Of a stretch of DNA of 64,000 nucleotides, positions 29,951 through 38,590 are shown in pieces. Location of the stretch: positions 62,001-126,000 of the IMG/VR virus record IMGVR_UViG_3300044716_001642; one strand, 5' to 3'. Each line of letters opens with the position of its first letter. Position 1 is the first letter of the stretch. Under the pieces are notes generated by a model. That model worked only from the letters and a program-made list of their open reading frames with translations, did no database searches and had not been told where the DNA came from. The position numbers and the translations under genes were made by a program. Origin of the DNA: a virus.

Positions 29951-30709
29951 TTATTCCTCAATTTTTTCAAGATAAGATTCCATGCAGAATTCGTCACTGC
30001 ACATGTGATCAAGATTTGGTTTTTGCAATGTGGATTTTTTACCAATGCATCTCATTGTCAGGTAAGCAAGAAAGTCGTCTTTCATTTCATAATAAATGGA
30101 TTGAGTTCTTAGTAACTCGCATTCCGAGTAATTTTTATCCATATGCTTGGAAAGCGCAGATTTATAAATTTTATCAAATGGGGTAGAATTATCTTCCCAA
30201 AAAAATGTTGGACAGCTCCAAAAATCAGGGGGGAGGCAGTTGTACATTTTCATATGATTATTAAAAAGAAAACTATCATAAAACGGAACACCAATGTCTA
30301 ATTGGTCATTCCATTCTTGCTTCAATGTTTTAAAATCCATCCTTGGTAAGTAATAAAAACCGCGAGATGCTGCTGTCGAGAATATTTTGCTCAAGGCTTC
30401 ATATCCGCCGGACTCTGTTAAGAAAATTATATATTTTGATTCAGTTTTTATAGACGATTCGCTTTTGTCGTCTATATCTGCACAAAACGTAAGCCTGAGT
30501 CCAAAATTTAATTTTACACCACACTCCTTGGAGTTATAGTAAGCCTCTAAAAAACTACTCATATTATCTTCAATAAGAAAGGAGTTTTCTAAATTATGAT
30601 CCTTTATCAATTTTAGGATTGACCTTGGGCCGGAACTGGCGTGATCTTTCTCTAAAGTGAGTATGCTCTTGTTTAGAGAATAGTGGGATTTGAACGCTGG
30701 AATAATCAT
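29951..30709 (-). CDS. stand-alone degenerate PHP domain of DNA polymerase III alpha
   Basis: A 252-residue protein matching the N-terminal PHP region of bacterial polymerase III alpha: FKSHYSLNKSILTLEK in place of HxHSEYSLLDG, LIEDNMSSFLEAYYNSKECG in place of TDHGNMFGAVEFYKxAKKAG, KLNFGLRLTFCADI and ESGGYEALSKIFSTAA. The metal-binding His/Asp residues are largely lost, so it is probably structural, not catalytic. I prefer the ATG at 30709, which begins right at the PHP fold; the frame extends to 30805 but would overlap the nuclease gene by 62 bases. PHP plus spliced chain comes to about 1119 residues, close to a normal DnaE. Confidence 0.75.
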   Translation of the reverse strand: MIIPAFKSHYSLNKSILTLEKDHASSGPRSILKLIKDHNLENSFLIEDNMSSFLEAYYNSKECGVKLNFGLRLTFCADIDDKSESSIKTESKYIIFLTESGGYEALSKIFSTAASRGFYYLPRMDFKTLKQEWNDQLDIGVPFYDSFLFNNHMKMYNCLPPDFWSCPTFFWEDNSTPFDKIYKSALSKHMDKNYSECELLRTQSIYYEMKDDFLAYLTMRCIGKKSTLQKPNLDHMCSDEFCMESYLEKIEE

Positions 30710-30743
30710 CGTATGGTGACAATATGTTTTTTTTAATACTGTT

Positions 30744-31766
30744 TCAAGGAAAGAATGAGTCGTTGGCTTTAAATGCTGGGCATCCAGCATAATAAGCTTC
30801 CTCAATGGTCCAGTTTTTATTTTTTTTGACTTTTTCTTCTGCGTCTTCTTTTTTGAGATGTGAAGATATTTCAGAATCTTTTCCCTCTTTTGTCGGGTCT
30901 TTAATTTTAAAGAATTTTAATTTGTCCCTATATGGACAAACCCATTTGCCTCTGCCGCAAAGCCAAGACTTCTCCTTATCTTTTGAAGCCATGTTTTCTT
31001 TGGCAGTCTCTTCATTTAGATTTTTAAGAACGTCTGTAATGTATTCCAAATAGTGTTCAAGTCCATCCAGTTCATTTTCTGAAAATTCATTGTGTTGATA
31101 CGGGTCCTCTGGAAAGCGCATAAAGAAGAAGCTGGCTTTATACTGGTCGTAATTTTTCCAAATTTTCCTAGCAACTAATGAATAAATCATTGCTTGAATA
31201 TTAGAGTCTTCATCTTCTCCTTTGAATTTTTTTGAAGAACTTTTGTAATCTAAAATTTTAAGAGTTTTGCCATTGTCCTCTTCTGAAAGTCTATCAATAA
31301 AACCTCTGAGCGCGTATTTTGGACTATCATTAACTATGTCAAATTCATATTCTGAATGGATTACTTTTTGATTACTGCTGTCAATAAATTCAAATTTTAG
31401 CGTAACCATTACCATTTCGCATACGCTTTCCCAGTTATTTTTAACTCCGTATTTGACTTTGATTGGTTTTACTTCTTCGGACTTGTTTAGCTTCTCGTAT
31501 GAGAATTGCCTTTCAAGAAATCTTTTAATTGTTGGAATTTTTTCTGGACTCCCTGCTAGCCATATTTTTTTAATATAGTGATTGTGCTTTGGCTTGGCAA
31601 TAAGCTCAAACAAATTATGAACAACTGTTCCTCTTGAAGCTCCGCTATTGCCACTTTGGGGGATTTTTAAATTATAAGACGCAAAATACTGCCATGAACA
31701 TGAAGTGAATGTCTTAATTTTTGATGCACTCAGGTAGAGTGGTTTTTCTTTTAGTTGTTCTTCCAT
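30744..31766 (-). CDS. RecB/Cas4-like PD-(D/E)XK nuclease with likely Fe-S cluster
   Basis: A 340-residue nuclease. LSASKIKTFTSCSWQYFASY opens it as in AddB/Cas4 nucleases, then RGTVVHNLFELIA. LRGFIDRLSEEDNGKTLKIL followed by DYKSS gives the D...DxK catalytic core, and NIQAMIYSLV the QxxxY motif. Cys23, CGRGKWVCPY (near 271-280) and GCPAF (near 330) supply the four cysteines of a Fe-S cluster. Likely end-processing in recombination or degradation of host DNA. It overlaps the primase gene by 16 bases. Confidence 0.78.
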   Translation of the reverse strand: MEEQLKEKPLYLSASKIKTFTSCSWQYFASYNLKIPQSGNSGASRGTVVHNLFELIAKPKHNHYIKKIWLAGSPEKIPTIKRFLERQFSYEKLNKSEEVKPIKVKYGVKNNWESVCEMVMVTLKFEFIDSSNQKVIHSEYEFDIVNDSPKYALRGFIDRLSEEDNGKTLKILDYKSSSKKFKGEDEDSNIQAMIYSLVARKIWKNYDQYKASFFFMRFPEDPYQHNEFSENELDGLEHYLEYITDVLKNLNEETAKENMASKDKEKSWLCGRGKWVCPYRDKLKFFKIKDPTKEGKDSEISSHLKKEDAEEKVKKNKNWTIEEAYYAGCPAFKANDSFFP

Positions 31767-32674
31767 TTTATTATTTGTTCTTCGGTCATTGATCCAAAAT
31801 CATTATATTCTGGAAGTTTAATCATTATCTGATCTTTTGAAAAAAAAGTCTCTAAGTTTTTTTTGAAATTTGTTGCAGCAATATTTCCAGCGCCTGTTTT
31901 TTTATTGTCAACAGTATCATTGTTGAATGCTATTATGATCTTAGCTGGATCCAGCTTCACTAGAGTATAGCAAATATGTTCTAATGAATTTAGCCCAAAA
32001 GAAATAATAAAGTTTTTAACTCCAGCCTGCCACAAGCTCAGCCCATCTCCTATACTTTCAACAATAATACATTCATTTTCTTTACTGATGTGCTCTTGGG
32101 TTAAAAACAATGGATAATTCCAGTCGCTCCTTTTGCCTATGAGTTTCCATTTTATATCATTATTTGAATATACCGATCTTCCTGCGAATCCTCTTATTTT
32201 TTTATCTTCGTCAAAAATAGGAAAAACATATCTGCCTGCCATTTTTCCAGTAGAGCACGATCCTCCCTCAAAAAGATCCAGCGTTTCGTTTTTTACGCCC
32301 CTGTCGTTCCAATATTTATAATTTTTAATAAGCTTCTTTAGCAGTTCTGGATCGAAAAATTTTATATAGTCCAAATTTATTTCCTCCTTATTTTCCGTTG
32401 AGTTTGTAAGTTCTATTCCGTTCTTTTTTATCCATTTTTTTGCAGCAACAAAACTAATTCCAAGAGTCTTCTCTATAAGTTGCTCAATATTTCCAAATTC
32501 GTTTCTTGCGAAATCAATCCATTTGCCATCTTTTTTATTAATTTTTAAAGAAGTTTCATTTCCAGAGTCTCTGTAAAGAGGTTTAGATCTCCATTCTCTA
32601 CCCCTATCATTTAGCTTGTATCCTAACTGCTCCAGTATTTGCTTTATGTCTTCTTGATTATAAGAGGTCGTCAT
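31751..32674 (-). CDS. dnaG: DNA primase, TOPRIM type
   Basis: A 307-residue primase from MTTSYNQEDIKQILEQLGYK. The N-terminal part resembles the DnaG zinc-domain fold but without cysteines. AGRYVFPIFDEDKKIRGFAG is the RNA-polymerase-like core. The TOPRIM module follows with CIIVESIGDGLSLWQAGV (catalytic Glu) and IIIAFNNDTVDNKKTGAGN (acidic pair). It follows the helicase gene with 17 bases of overlap, matching the T4-like helicase-primase pairing. The frame also allows a start at 32710. Confidence 0.82.
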   Translation of the reverse strand: MTTSYNQEDIKQILEQLGYKLNDRGREWRSKPLYRDSGNETSLKINKKDGKWIDFARNEFGNIEQLIEKTLGISFVAAKKWIKKNGIELTNSTENKEEINLDYIKFFDPELLKKLIKNYKYWNDRGVKNETLDLFEGGSCSTGKMAGRYVFPIFDEDKKIRGFAGRSVYSNNDIKWKLIGKRSDWNYPLFLTQEHISKENECIIVESIGDGLSLWQAGVKNFIISFGLNSLEHICYTLVKLDPAKIIIAFNNDTVDNKKTGAGNIAATNFKKNLETFFSKDQIMIKLPEYNDFGSMTEEQIIKWKNN

Positions 32675-34160
32675 TTTCGTTTTTGTCAACGGCTTTTCCA
32701 TTTTTATCAAAGATTTGATATTTTAATCCACCCTTCTTCACTAGGGCATCAAGGCTACCCTTTTCTTCGACATTGAAGTTTTTAACATCAAAAGATATAT
32801 AATTGCTAACAAACTTTTTTTCTCCATCTATATTTCTTTCAACCAAATCAACGTGACCCGCTGCTTCCTTACCCTGGAAGCGGCTCGCTGTTGTGACCAA
32901 TTTATGAGTTCCCCAGTCTTCACCGTCTTCAGCAATTTCTTCAATTGTTTTTCTGCGGAAAATGCCAACATAAGAGGCAAACCACTGTAGTCGATCTGAG
33001 AGCGCGATTGCCGAAGAATCGTCAGAGAAGCTGCCGGCTTTTTTATTTTGACTTTCTCCGCTCCTGTTCATTTGAGTAGAAGTGAGAACCACGCAATTCA
33101 ATTCTTCTCCAAGTTTTTTAAGTTTATCTGTTTTATCGCCAATTACTTGATACTCCTTCCAGGATTCTGAAACGCCTTCTCCAGTCATTTTCAAGTAATC
33201 GTAAGTGATAATTGCTTTTTCGCCCCTTCCGACTTTGGAATAATACCATCTCCTTGCAATAGAGAGTATTTCGCTAGTGTTTTTATTTCCAACTTTAAGA
33301 TGATGAAATTTAAAATTTTTAATTTTTACCCACGTCTCTCGTATTTTTTGAGTCATTTCTGGATTTTTTCTCCAGTTACCGGTATCGATATACCAAAACG
33401 GTATTCCTGAAATTGACGCGATAAGTCTTTTTTGAACATCTAGAGTTTCCATTTCCGTGTCAAGGTATAAACAGGAAACCTGACCGTTGTAAACATTATT
33501 GCAAATTTTATAATTCAAATCGCAAAGCATGGTAGTTTTTCCAGATTTTGGTCTTGCTACAAACGCATATAGATTTTTTGGTCTAAGTCCGCCGTAAAGC
33601 CTATTGAAATCAGTAAACGGGGTCAAGAATCCAGAATCATCAACTGGATTGTTTCCAATTTCCTCAATTTGGAACTGGGCGTCTTCAAAAATATTGACAG
33701 GCTCTTCGAAAAGATCATAAGCGCTAATTTTTTCATTATAAATAGCATCAGCGGCAGAAATAATTTGATCTGCGCTCATCTCTTCTTTTGCGGACATTTT
33801 GCTTTTAAGTTTTTCCGCTGTCTCAAAAATTTCCCTACGAATAGTTAGGGTTTTCAGTGTTTTTGCCGATTCAATAAAAGCCTTTTCAGAAAGGTTGATG
33901 AGGCTGAGACTTTGCAAGTATTCAAAGATATTTACAGTATTCTTGAATGTAATGCCTAAATTTTTAATTTTCTCACTTATTAGAACATTATCAACGTCTT
34001 CATTTTGACCGATTGAGGACTTTATAACAGAAAAAATAACAGAATGGACGTCGTGATAAAAATCTTTCTCACTTACGAAGATATCAATCTCAAAAAATTG
34101 CTTGGGATATTTTAAGCAGCCGGCTATAACGTGTTTTTCTACGGGTAGTGAATAAATCAT
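32658..34160 (-). CDS. dnaB: replicative DNA helicase, DnaB type
   Basis: A 500-residue helicase. The N-terminal ~110 residues form the DnaB N domain (PVEKHVIAGCLKYPKQFFEI). The motor domain has Walker A ARPKSGKTT (202-210), YLDTEMETLDVQKRLIASIS (H1a/Walker B region), AIITYDYLKM (Walker B) and NCVVLTSTQMNRS (H3), with a C-terminal arginine-finger-like region. It loads on ssDNA and unwinds the fork with the neighbouring primase. It is not itself interrupted by an intein. Confidence 0.9.
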   Translation of the reverse strand: MIYSLPVEKHVIAGCLKYPKQFFEIDIFVSEKDFYHDVHSVIFSVIKSSIGQNEDVDNVLISEKIKNLGITFKNTVNIFEYLQSLSLINLSEKAFIESAKTLKTLTIRREIFETAEKLKSKMSAKEEMSADQIISAADAIYNEKISAYDLFEEPVNIFEDAQFQIEEIGNNPVDDSGFLTPFTDFNRLYGGLRPKNLYAFVARPKSGKTTMLCDLNYKICNNVYNGQVSCLYLDTEMETLDVQKRLIASISGIPFWYIDTGNWRKNPEMTQKIRETWVKIKNFKFHHLKVGNKNTSEILSIARRWYYSKVGRGEKAIITYDYLKMTGEGVSESWKEYQVIGDKTDKLKKLGEELNCVVLTSTQMNRSGESQNKKAGSFSDDSSAIALSDRLQWFASYVGIFRRKTIEEIAEDGEDWGTHKLVTTASRFQGKEAAGHVDLVERNIDGEKKFVSNYISFDVKNFNVEEKGSLDALVKKGGLKYQIFDKNGKAVDKNENDDLL

Positions 34161-34198
34161 TGCTCATGCAGAGTATTGTTTTTTTATAAACGTGTCAA

Positions 34199-34486
34199 CT
34201 ACTCTTCCTCATCTTCGTCTGTGTCGTCATTTTCGTTTTGAATGCCATAAGCATTCCAGATATCGTGTTTGAATTTTTCTTTTCTAACTTCTCTTTCTGC
34301 GTCAAGCCAATCAAGTGCAAATCCTTTTACTTGAGACTCTTGACCAATTCCGTCAAAGCTTTCATATACTGAAGGTCTATTGTTTTCATCTAAAATAAAA
34401 ATAATATATCCGCCGCCACTCATCTCTTCCATTTGAGATAAAATAGATTCTGGAAGTTCAAACATGTGATTATATTTATCGTTCAT
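34199..34486 (-). CDS. hypothetical acidic protein (95 aa)
   Basis: A 95-residue protein with a short beta segment (GGGYIIFILDENNRPSVY) and an extremely acidic C-terminus (NENDDTDEDEEE). It lies between the nuclease and helicase genes and overlaps the former by 4 bases. Role unknown; the acidic tail could bind a DNA-interacting partner. Confidence 0.62.
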   Translation of the reverse strand: MNDKYNHMFELPESILSQMEEMSGGGYIIFILDENNRPSVYESFDGIGQESQVKGFALDWLDAEREVRKEKFKHDIWNAYGIQNENDDTDEDEEE

Positions 34487-34896
34487 AATGTAATATCGAA
34501 TTTTTTTTCTATTTCTTCTTTATTTAAACCGAGAGTCTCATAATCATAGATCTCCACTAGTTTAATATTATTAATTTCAAGCCATTTGATTTTTTGAAAA
34601 TCTCTTTTTATTGACTTTATGAAGCCTATTCTGGTTTTATGAAAAAACTTACTAAAAGATTCGTGCTGTTGTCCGGAAACTTCAACGGCAATCATTTTAG
34701 AAAAATTTATCAAATCTACTCGAAGTCTACTTCCTGGAATTATAAACTCTTCGCACACGGTATCTCCAAGCCAGAATTCTTTCAAAAATTGCTTTGCCCT
34801 GTACTGGGGAACGCTAGCCCTCTCTTTGTCCCATTCTATTCTGTATTTAGAGGGGGATATTTTTCTTTCTTTCCCTCTTATGTCTAATAGAATCAT
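34483..34896 (-). CDS. small VSR/DUF559-like PD-(D/E)XK nuclease
   Basis: A 137-residue protein with the compact endonuclease pattern RLRVDLINFSKMIAVEVSGQ followed by QHESF, then KSIKRDFQKIKWLEINNIKL. This D...ExG...QH and RD..K..WL layout is that of very-short-patch-like nucleases. Next to recA and the helicase, it may act in repair or junction processing. Unlike the endonuclease at 26567-27505 it has no NUMOD repeats. It overlaps the last base of recA. Confidence 0.68.
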   Translation of the reverse strand: MILLDIRGKERKISPSKYRIEWDKERASVPQYRAKQFLKEFWLGDTVCEEFIIPGSRLRVDLINFSKMIAVEVSGQQHESFSKFFHKTRIGFIKSIKRDFQKIKWLEINNIKLVEIYDYETLGLNKEEIEKKFDITL

Positions 34897-35978
34897 TAAC
34901 TTATACAGATTTCTTTGAATTTGTTAAAGAGATACTTTGTGGCTTCTTCGTTATTTGATAAAGCCAGTCTAAGATTGTCGATTCCCTGAATGGTCTCTGG
35001 AAACATAATATTATTTGATTTTAATTCCTCAATCAATGAAGGCTCAATTTTAATCCAGGCTCCTGCTTTTTTGGCAAATTCCCACATGATCATAAGATCA
35101 GCGATTTCGTATTCAATCCAAACAGAGTTGCCGCCATTTTGGCTATGCTTAATAGGGTATCTAATTTCTTTTCCATCTTTCTCGTTTGTGGACTTTTTAA
35201 ATGTAATTTTAGCCCAGTGTCCAATATTTTCTTCCTTGCCATTGATGGTTGCCGTAATGTAATCAGACTTGTACCTCGGCGAAAATTCAAAAATCCAATC
35301 GGAATAGTGAAGCAGCGCTGATCCGCCAGAAGCATTTGTCAATCGCGGGTCGGTTTTAGCATATTGATTTATTTTAACTTCGCTTCTAACTTGACTAATC
35401 ATTGCGCATATGTGTCCGCCAACAGAAAACGGTAATGCCATCTTTTTCAAAAAATGGGAAGAAATCGCCGCGCCTCCACTAACTTTTACAGCATCTTCAA
35501 AGGTTTTATCTTTGTCACCTTTGGGGATAAGGGCGTCCATGCTATCAATGACAAAAAAGTAAGCCGTTTCCTCCTCGTTATTTTGAACAAGTTTGTGAAT
35601 TAGGTTGGCGGCAGTTTCATAAATATTTGTCTTAAATATAAAGCAACTTCCATCTTCCCATTGTTCGGAATCCTCTACGAATTTAATACCAGACCTGTCA
35701 ACTACATTTTTAGAAAGTCTTCCTTCAGCTTTGATATATAGGGCTTTCCTACCCTTCGCGGCAGAAAGAAAACTTTTCATAATAGAAAGACTACAACTTG
35801 TCTTCCCTCCTCCAGACACGCCACTAAATCTCAAAATGGAAGGATGTAGTCCGCCACCAACCTCAATGTCAAAAATTAAACTCCCTGTGGAGATAAGGTA
35901 ATCTTTATCTTGAACGTAATTGTAATGTTCGTCTTTATTGCTTTTGAGATAGCTTGATAATAGTTCTTTTGATTTCAT
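34896..35978 (-). CDS. recA: RecA/UvsX-family recombinase
   Basis: A 360-residue recombinase. Walker A is GVSGGGKTS (53-61), Walker B AYFFVIDSMDAL near 140-150, and ICAMISQVRSEVK with NASGGSALLHYSDWIF matches the L1/L2 and motif 3 region. It polymerises on ssDNA and drives strand exchange for recombination-dependent replication. It is the first of the replication block in transcription order. A perfect palindrome AATACTGTATT (35985-35995) lies about 7 bases upstream of its ATG; the same sequence precedes nrdB. Confidence 0.88.
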   Translation of the reverse strand: MKSKELLSSYLKSNKDEHYNYVQDKDYLISTGSLIFDIEVGGGLHPSILRFSGVSGGGKTSCSLSIMKSFLSAAKGRKALYIKAEGRLSKNVVDRSGIKFVEDSEQWEDGSCFIFKTNIYETAANLIHKLVQNNEEETAYFFVIDSMDALIPKGDKDKTFEDAVKVSGGAAISSHFLKKMALPFSVGGHICAMISQVRSEVKINQYAKTDPRLTNASGGSALLHYSDWIFEFSPRYKSDYITATINGKEENIGHWAKITFKKSTNEKDGKEIRYPIKHSQNGGNSVWIEYEIADLMIMWEFAKKAGAWIKIEPSLIEELKSNNIMFPETIQGIDNLRLALSNNEEATKYLFNKFKEICIS

Positions 35979-35993
35979 ACTTGTAATACTGTA

Positions 35994-36395
35994 TTATTTT
36001 TTTTTAATAAAGTCCATGATTGTTTTTATTTTTTTAGGAATATGGACTTGATCTTCCCCTTGTTTTTCCTCTAAGATTTCAAAAATTTGAGGTTGATTTT
36101 TAAGTTCCAGCTTGAACTTATGATATTTATCATTCAGATATTTTCTGCCGTTTTCTGTTAGAAACCAAGCCAAAGATGGTATTGTAAAATCGGTTCTGGC
36201 GTGAAACCAGAAGGAGGGATCTTCGCACTTTTTAACAAGATCATTCATAATCTTCATTTCCTTGGCCCATGCTATGCTTCTATGTTGGGATTCTGGAACT
36301 TGAAGACAAGAAATTATAAATTCCGATTTGAAATTTTTTTCGGTGTATTCTTTTTTGTATTTAAATTTAGCCATGCCTAATGGTGGCATGATCAA
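35994..36395 (-). CDS. hypothetical protein (133 aa)
   Basis: A basic 133-residue protein of unknown function. It has a helical N-terminus (KFKYKKEYTEKNFKSEFIIS), a central TDFTIPSLAWFLTENGRKYL winged-helix-like stretch and a Lys-rich tail. An internal Met at residue 8 is an alternative start. It lies upstream of recA. Confidence 0.6.
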   Translation of the reverse strand: MIMPPLGMAKFKYKKEYTEKNFKSEFIISCLQVPESQHRSIAWAKEMKIMNDLVKKCEDPSFWFHARTDFTIPSLAWFLTENGRKYLNDKYHKFKLELKNQPQIFEILEEKQGEDQVHIPKKIKTIMDFIKKK

Positions 36396-36417
36396 TTATT
36401 TTTAAAAACGGGTCAAG

Positions 36418-36594
36418 CTATTTCTGCTCGTACAGGTCGCAACCTTCACAAACTTCTGGCTTGAGATCTACGATATTCCGCTTGTCACATTTATAAACGA
36501 GTTTTTTGATTTTTTTGCACGGGCATCCATCAAATATTTCTATTTGCTCGTCTGGTCTGTGCTTGCATGAATCAAATTTTTCTTGCCCACTCAT
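36418..36594 (-). CDS. small Cys-rich zinc-binding-like protein (58 aa)
   Basis: A complete 59-codon frame between its neighbours. The product has seven metal-ligand candidates: Cys10, His12, Cys24, Cys26, Cys36, Cys49 and Cys52 (DSCKHRP, DGCPCKK, EVCEGCDLYE). This suggests a zinc-ribbon fold. It precedes recA and follows the gmd gene in transcription order, with an AAGTGTAA element just upstream of its ATG. Confidence 0.68.
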   Translation of the reverse strand: MSGQEKFDSCKHRPDEQIEIFDGCPCKKIKKLVYKCDKRNIVDLKPEVCEGCDLYEQK

Positions 36595-36602
36595 ACTATA
36601 TA

Positions 36603-36610
36603 TTACACTT
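36603..36610 (-). promoter_or_regulatory. AAGTGTAA element
   Basis: On the minus strand AAAGTGTAATATATAG lies 9 bases before the ATG at 36594, inside the 3' end and stop of the gmd gene. Part of the recurrent AGTGTA set. Confidence 0.4.
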
Positions 36611-37731
36611 TAATTTTGTAATTTCAAATCATTTTCTACCATTCTTTTCACTAATTCAGAAAATGAGATTTTTGGAGTCCAATTTAATTCTTCTCTTGCT
36701 AAGGTTGAATCGCCTAGTAAAAGTTCTACTTCAGCGGGTCTATAGAATTTTTCATTGATTTGCATTAAAATTATATCTGGCTTATTACTTAATACATATT
36801 TCTCATTGATTCCTTCTCCGACCCATGAGCCATCAATCCCTGCAGATTTAAATGCTTTTTCAACAAATTCTCTTACGGTATGTGTTTCATTTGATGATAA
36901 GACGTACTCTTTGGGAGTCTTTTGATTTAACATGAGCCATATTCCTTCGACAAAGTCCATTGCGTGACTCCAGTCTCTCTTTGCGTCAATGTTTCCCAAT
37001 TCTAGCGGCGAAAAATAAGATCCTGATTTTATAGAATGTCTTATTCTGGCAACATTTGTTGTAATTTTTCTTGTTACAAACTCTACCCCGCGCCTTTGAC
37101 TTTCGTGGTTGAAAAGCCAACCTTGAATGGCATATAAATTATATGAGTCTCTGTATACTTTTACAAGTTGCCTTGCGGCAGCTTTGCTTGCCCCGTATGG
37201 GCTTCTTGGCTTAAGTGGATGATTTTCGTCTTGCGGAACATATGAAACGTTTCCAAACTCCTCGCTGGATCCAGCTTGATAGAATCTACAAGAGGGTTTG
37301 TGTAACCTAATTGCCTCCAATATATCCAAAACAGAAGTTGAATTAGTCTGCCACGTTTGTCTTGCAAAATCCCAACTACTTGCGACAAAGCTTTGAGCGG
37401 CTAAATTTATAAAATAATCTGGCTGAAGTTTTTCAACGATTCTTGAAATAGAATGCGAGTCAGTTAAATCAAAATTTAACAATACAAATCTAGGATTATT
37501 GATATGATTTATATTAATATGATTATAAACGCTCAATCTTCTAACTCCTCCTACTACAAACAAATCCGTATTTTCAAGAAGGTAGTCAACCATGTAGCTT
37601 CCGTCTTGACCCGTTACCCCGGTTACAATGCAGATTTTTTTACCCAAAAGAATTTTATACGCATCGTCTATATTTAGAATATTTGCATTGTCTATTTTTT
37701 TGCCCATATATGTTTCTTGTATATTGTTCAT
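36610..37731 (-). CDS. gmd: GDP-mannose 4,6-dehydratase
   Basis: A 373-residue short-chain dehydrogenase of the Gmd type. TGVTGQDGSYMVDYLL is the NADP-binding Gly-rich motif. YGASKAAARQLVKVYR holds the catalytic Tyr-xxx-Lys, and QAGSSEEFG with RRGVEFVTRKITTNVARIRH are Gmd signatures. It converts GDP-mannose to the 4-keto-6-deoxy sugar used for GDP-fucose and similar sugars. It heads a glycan cluster with four glycosyltransferases and an FkbM methyltransferase, so it probably supplies a deoxyhexose donor. Confidence 0.92.
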   Translation of the reverse strand: MNNIQETYMGKKIDNANILNIDDAYKILLGKKICIVTGVTGQDGSYMVDYLLENTDLFVVGGVRRLSVYNHININHINNPRFVLLNFDLTDSHSISRIVEKLQPDYFINLAAQSFVASSWDFARQTWQTNSTSVLDILEAIRLHKPSCRFYQAGSSEEFGNVSYVPQDENHPLKPRSPYGASKAAARQLVKVYRDSYNLYAIQGWLFNHESQRRGVEFVTRKITTNVARIRHSIKSGSYFSPLELGNIDAKRDWSHAMDFVEGIWLMLNQKTPKEYVLSSNETHTVREFVEKAFKSAGIDGSWVGEGINEKYVLSNKPDIILMQINEKFYRPAEVELLLGDSTLAREELNWTPKISFSELVKRMVENDLKLQN

Positions 37732-37732
37732 T

Positions 37733-38590
37733 TTAGAAAAGTTTATGTTTTATTATTTTATTGTAAATTGATGCATTTTTTATTATTTTTTCTTTTATTG
37801 CTAAAAAATTTTCACCGTGATTTTTTTCAAACATATGGATAAATGGAATATATTCTTCCATGAATCTGGCTTGTCTTACTTCTGTCATTTTTTTTGTTGG
37901 AATGCTGTCTTCTGAATTTAAATTAAAGGTCATTATTGGAAATTCCGAAAACTCAACTGGTTGAAATTTGTTCTTGGAAAAAGCGTAAGAAAAACATGGC
38001 TCATCTACAGCTCCATTTTGGTAAAATCTTAACATTCCAAAATTATCATAGTTTAGAAAACACTCTCTTGCGTCGTCAAAAATTCTTTTAAGATTATTTG
38101 TTTTTCTAAGAAAAAAAAGTCCGCCATGTGTTTCTTGCGGCTTTATATCAATTTTGGAACAAATTTCGCCCCAGTATCCCCAATGCCATGAGGGATTATT
38201 TTTTGAGCCAAGCATTATTAGATCTTGATTTTTATTGATTAAAAAATTCCAAGCTTCATCAGTGCTATAAGAGCATAATATATCTGTATCTAATACCATT
38301 GTGTAATCTGTGGTTAGATACTTGTATAGCTCTAATCTGGGCAATAGGCAGAATCTTTCAAAATTCGTTTTACAAAAATGAAATAATTCGTGATTTACAA
38401 TATCAAGAGTATAAACTTCGTTGAAAATATTGAGATTTTTTGCAAAATTATAATCCTCTGGTAGCGTAATGACATTGACGCTTCTTGAGTCTTCGCATGA
38501 GCTTAAGGTGTCAATTAGGTCAAGACAGTCTGAAATATAAGATTTGCCAAAACATAAAAAGAGATAAGACTCGCTTTTGCTTAATGCCAT
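37733..38590 (-). CDS. GT-A glycosyltransferase (GT8-like)
   Basis: A 285-residue glycosyltransferase. LPRLELYKYLTTDYTMVLDT holds the DxD motif (with the following Asp-Ile), which binds metal and nucleotide-sugar. THGGLFFLRKT and VDEPCFSYAF fit GT8-type enzymes. It overlaps the FkbM gene by 10 bases and lies 1 base from gmd, so they are co-transcribed. The acceptor is unknown. Confidence 0.72.
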   Translation of the reverse strand: MALSKSESYLFLCFGKSYISDCLDLIDTLSSCEDSRSVNVITLPEDYNFAKNLNIFNEVYTLDIVNHELFHFCKTNFERFCLLPRLELYKYLTTDYTMVLDTDILCSYSTDEAWNFLINKNQDLIMLGSKNNPSWHWGYWGEICSKIDIKPQETHGGLFFLRKTNNLKRIFDDARECFLNYDNFGMLRFYQNGAVDEPCFSYAFSKNKFQPVEFSEFPIMTFNLNSEDSIPTKKMTEVRQARFMEEYIPFIHMFEKNHGENFLAIKEKIIKNASIYNKIIKHKLF

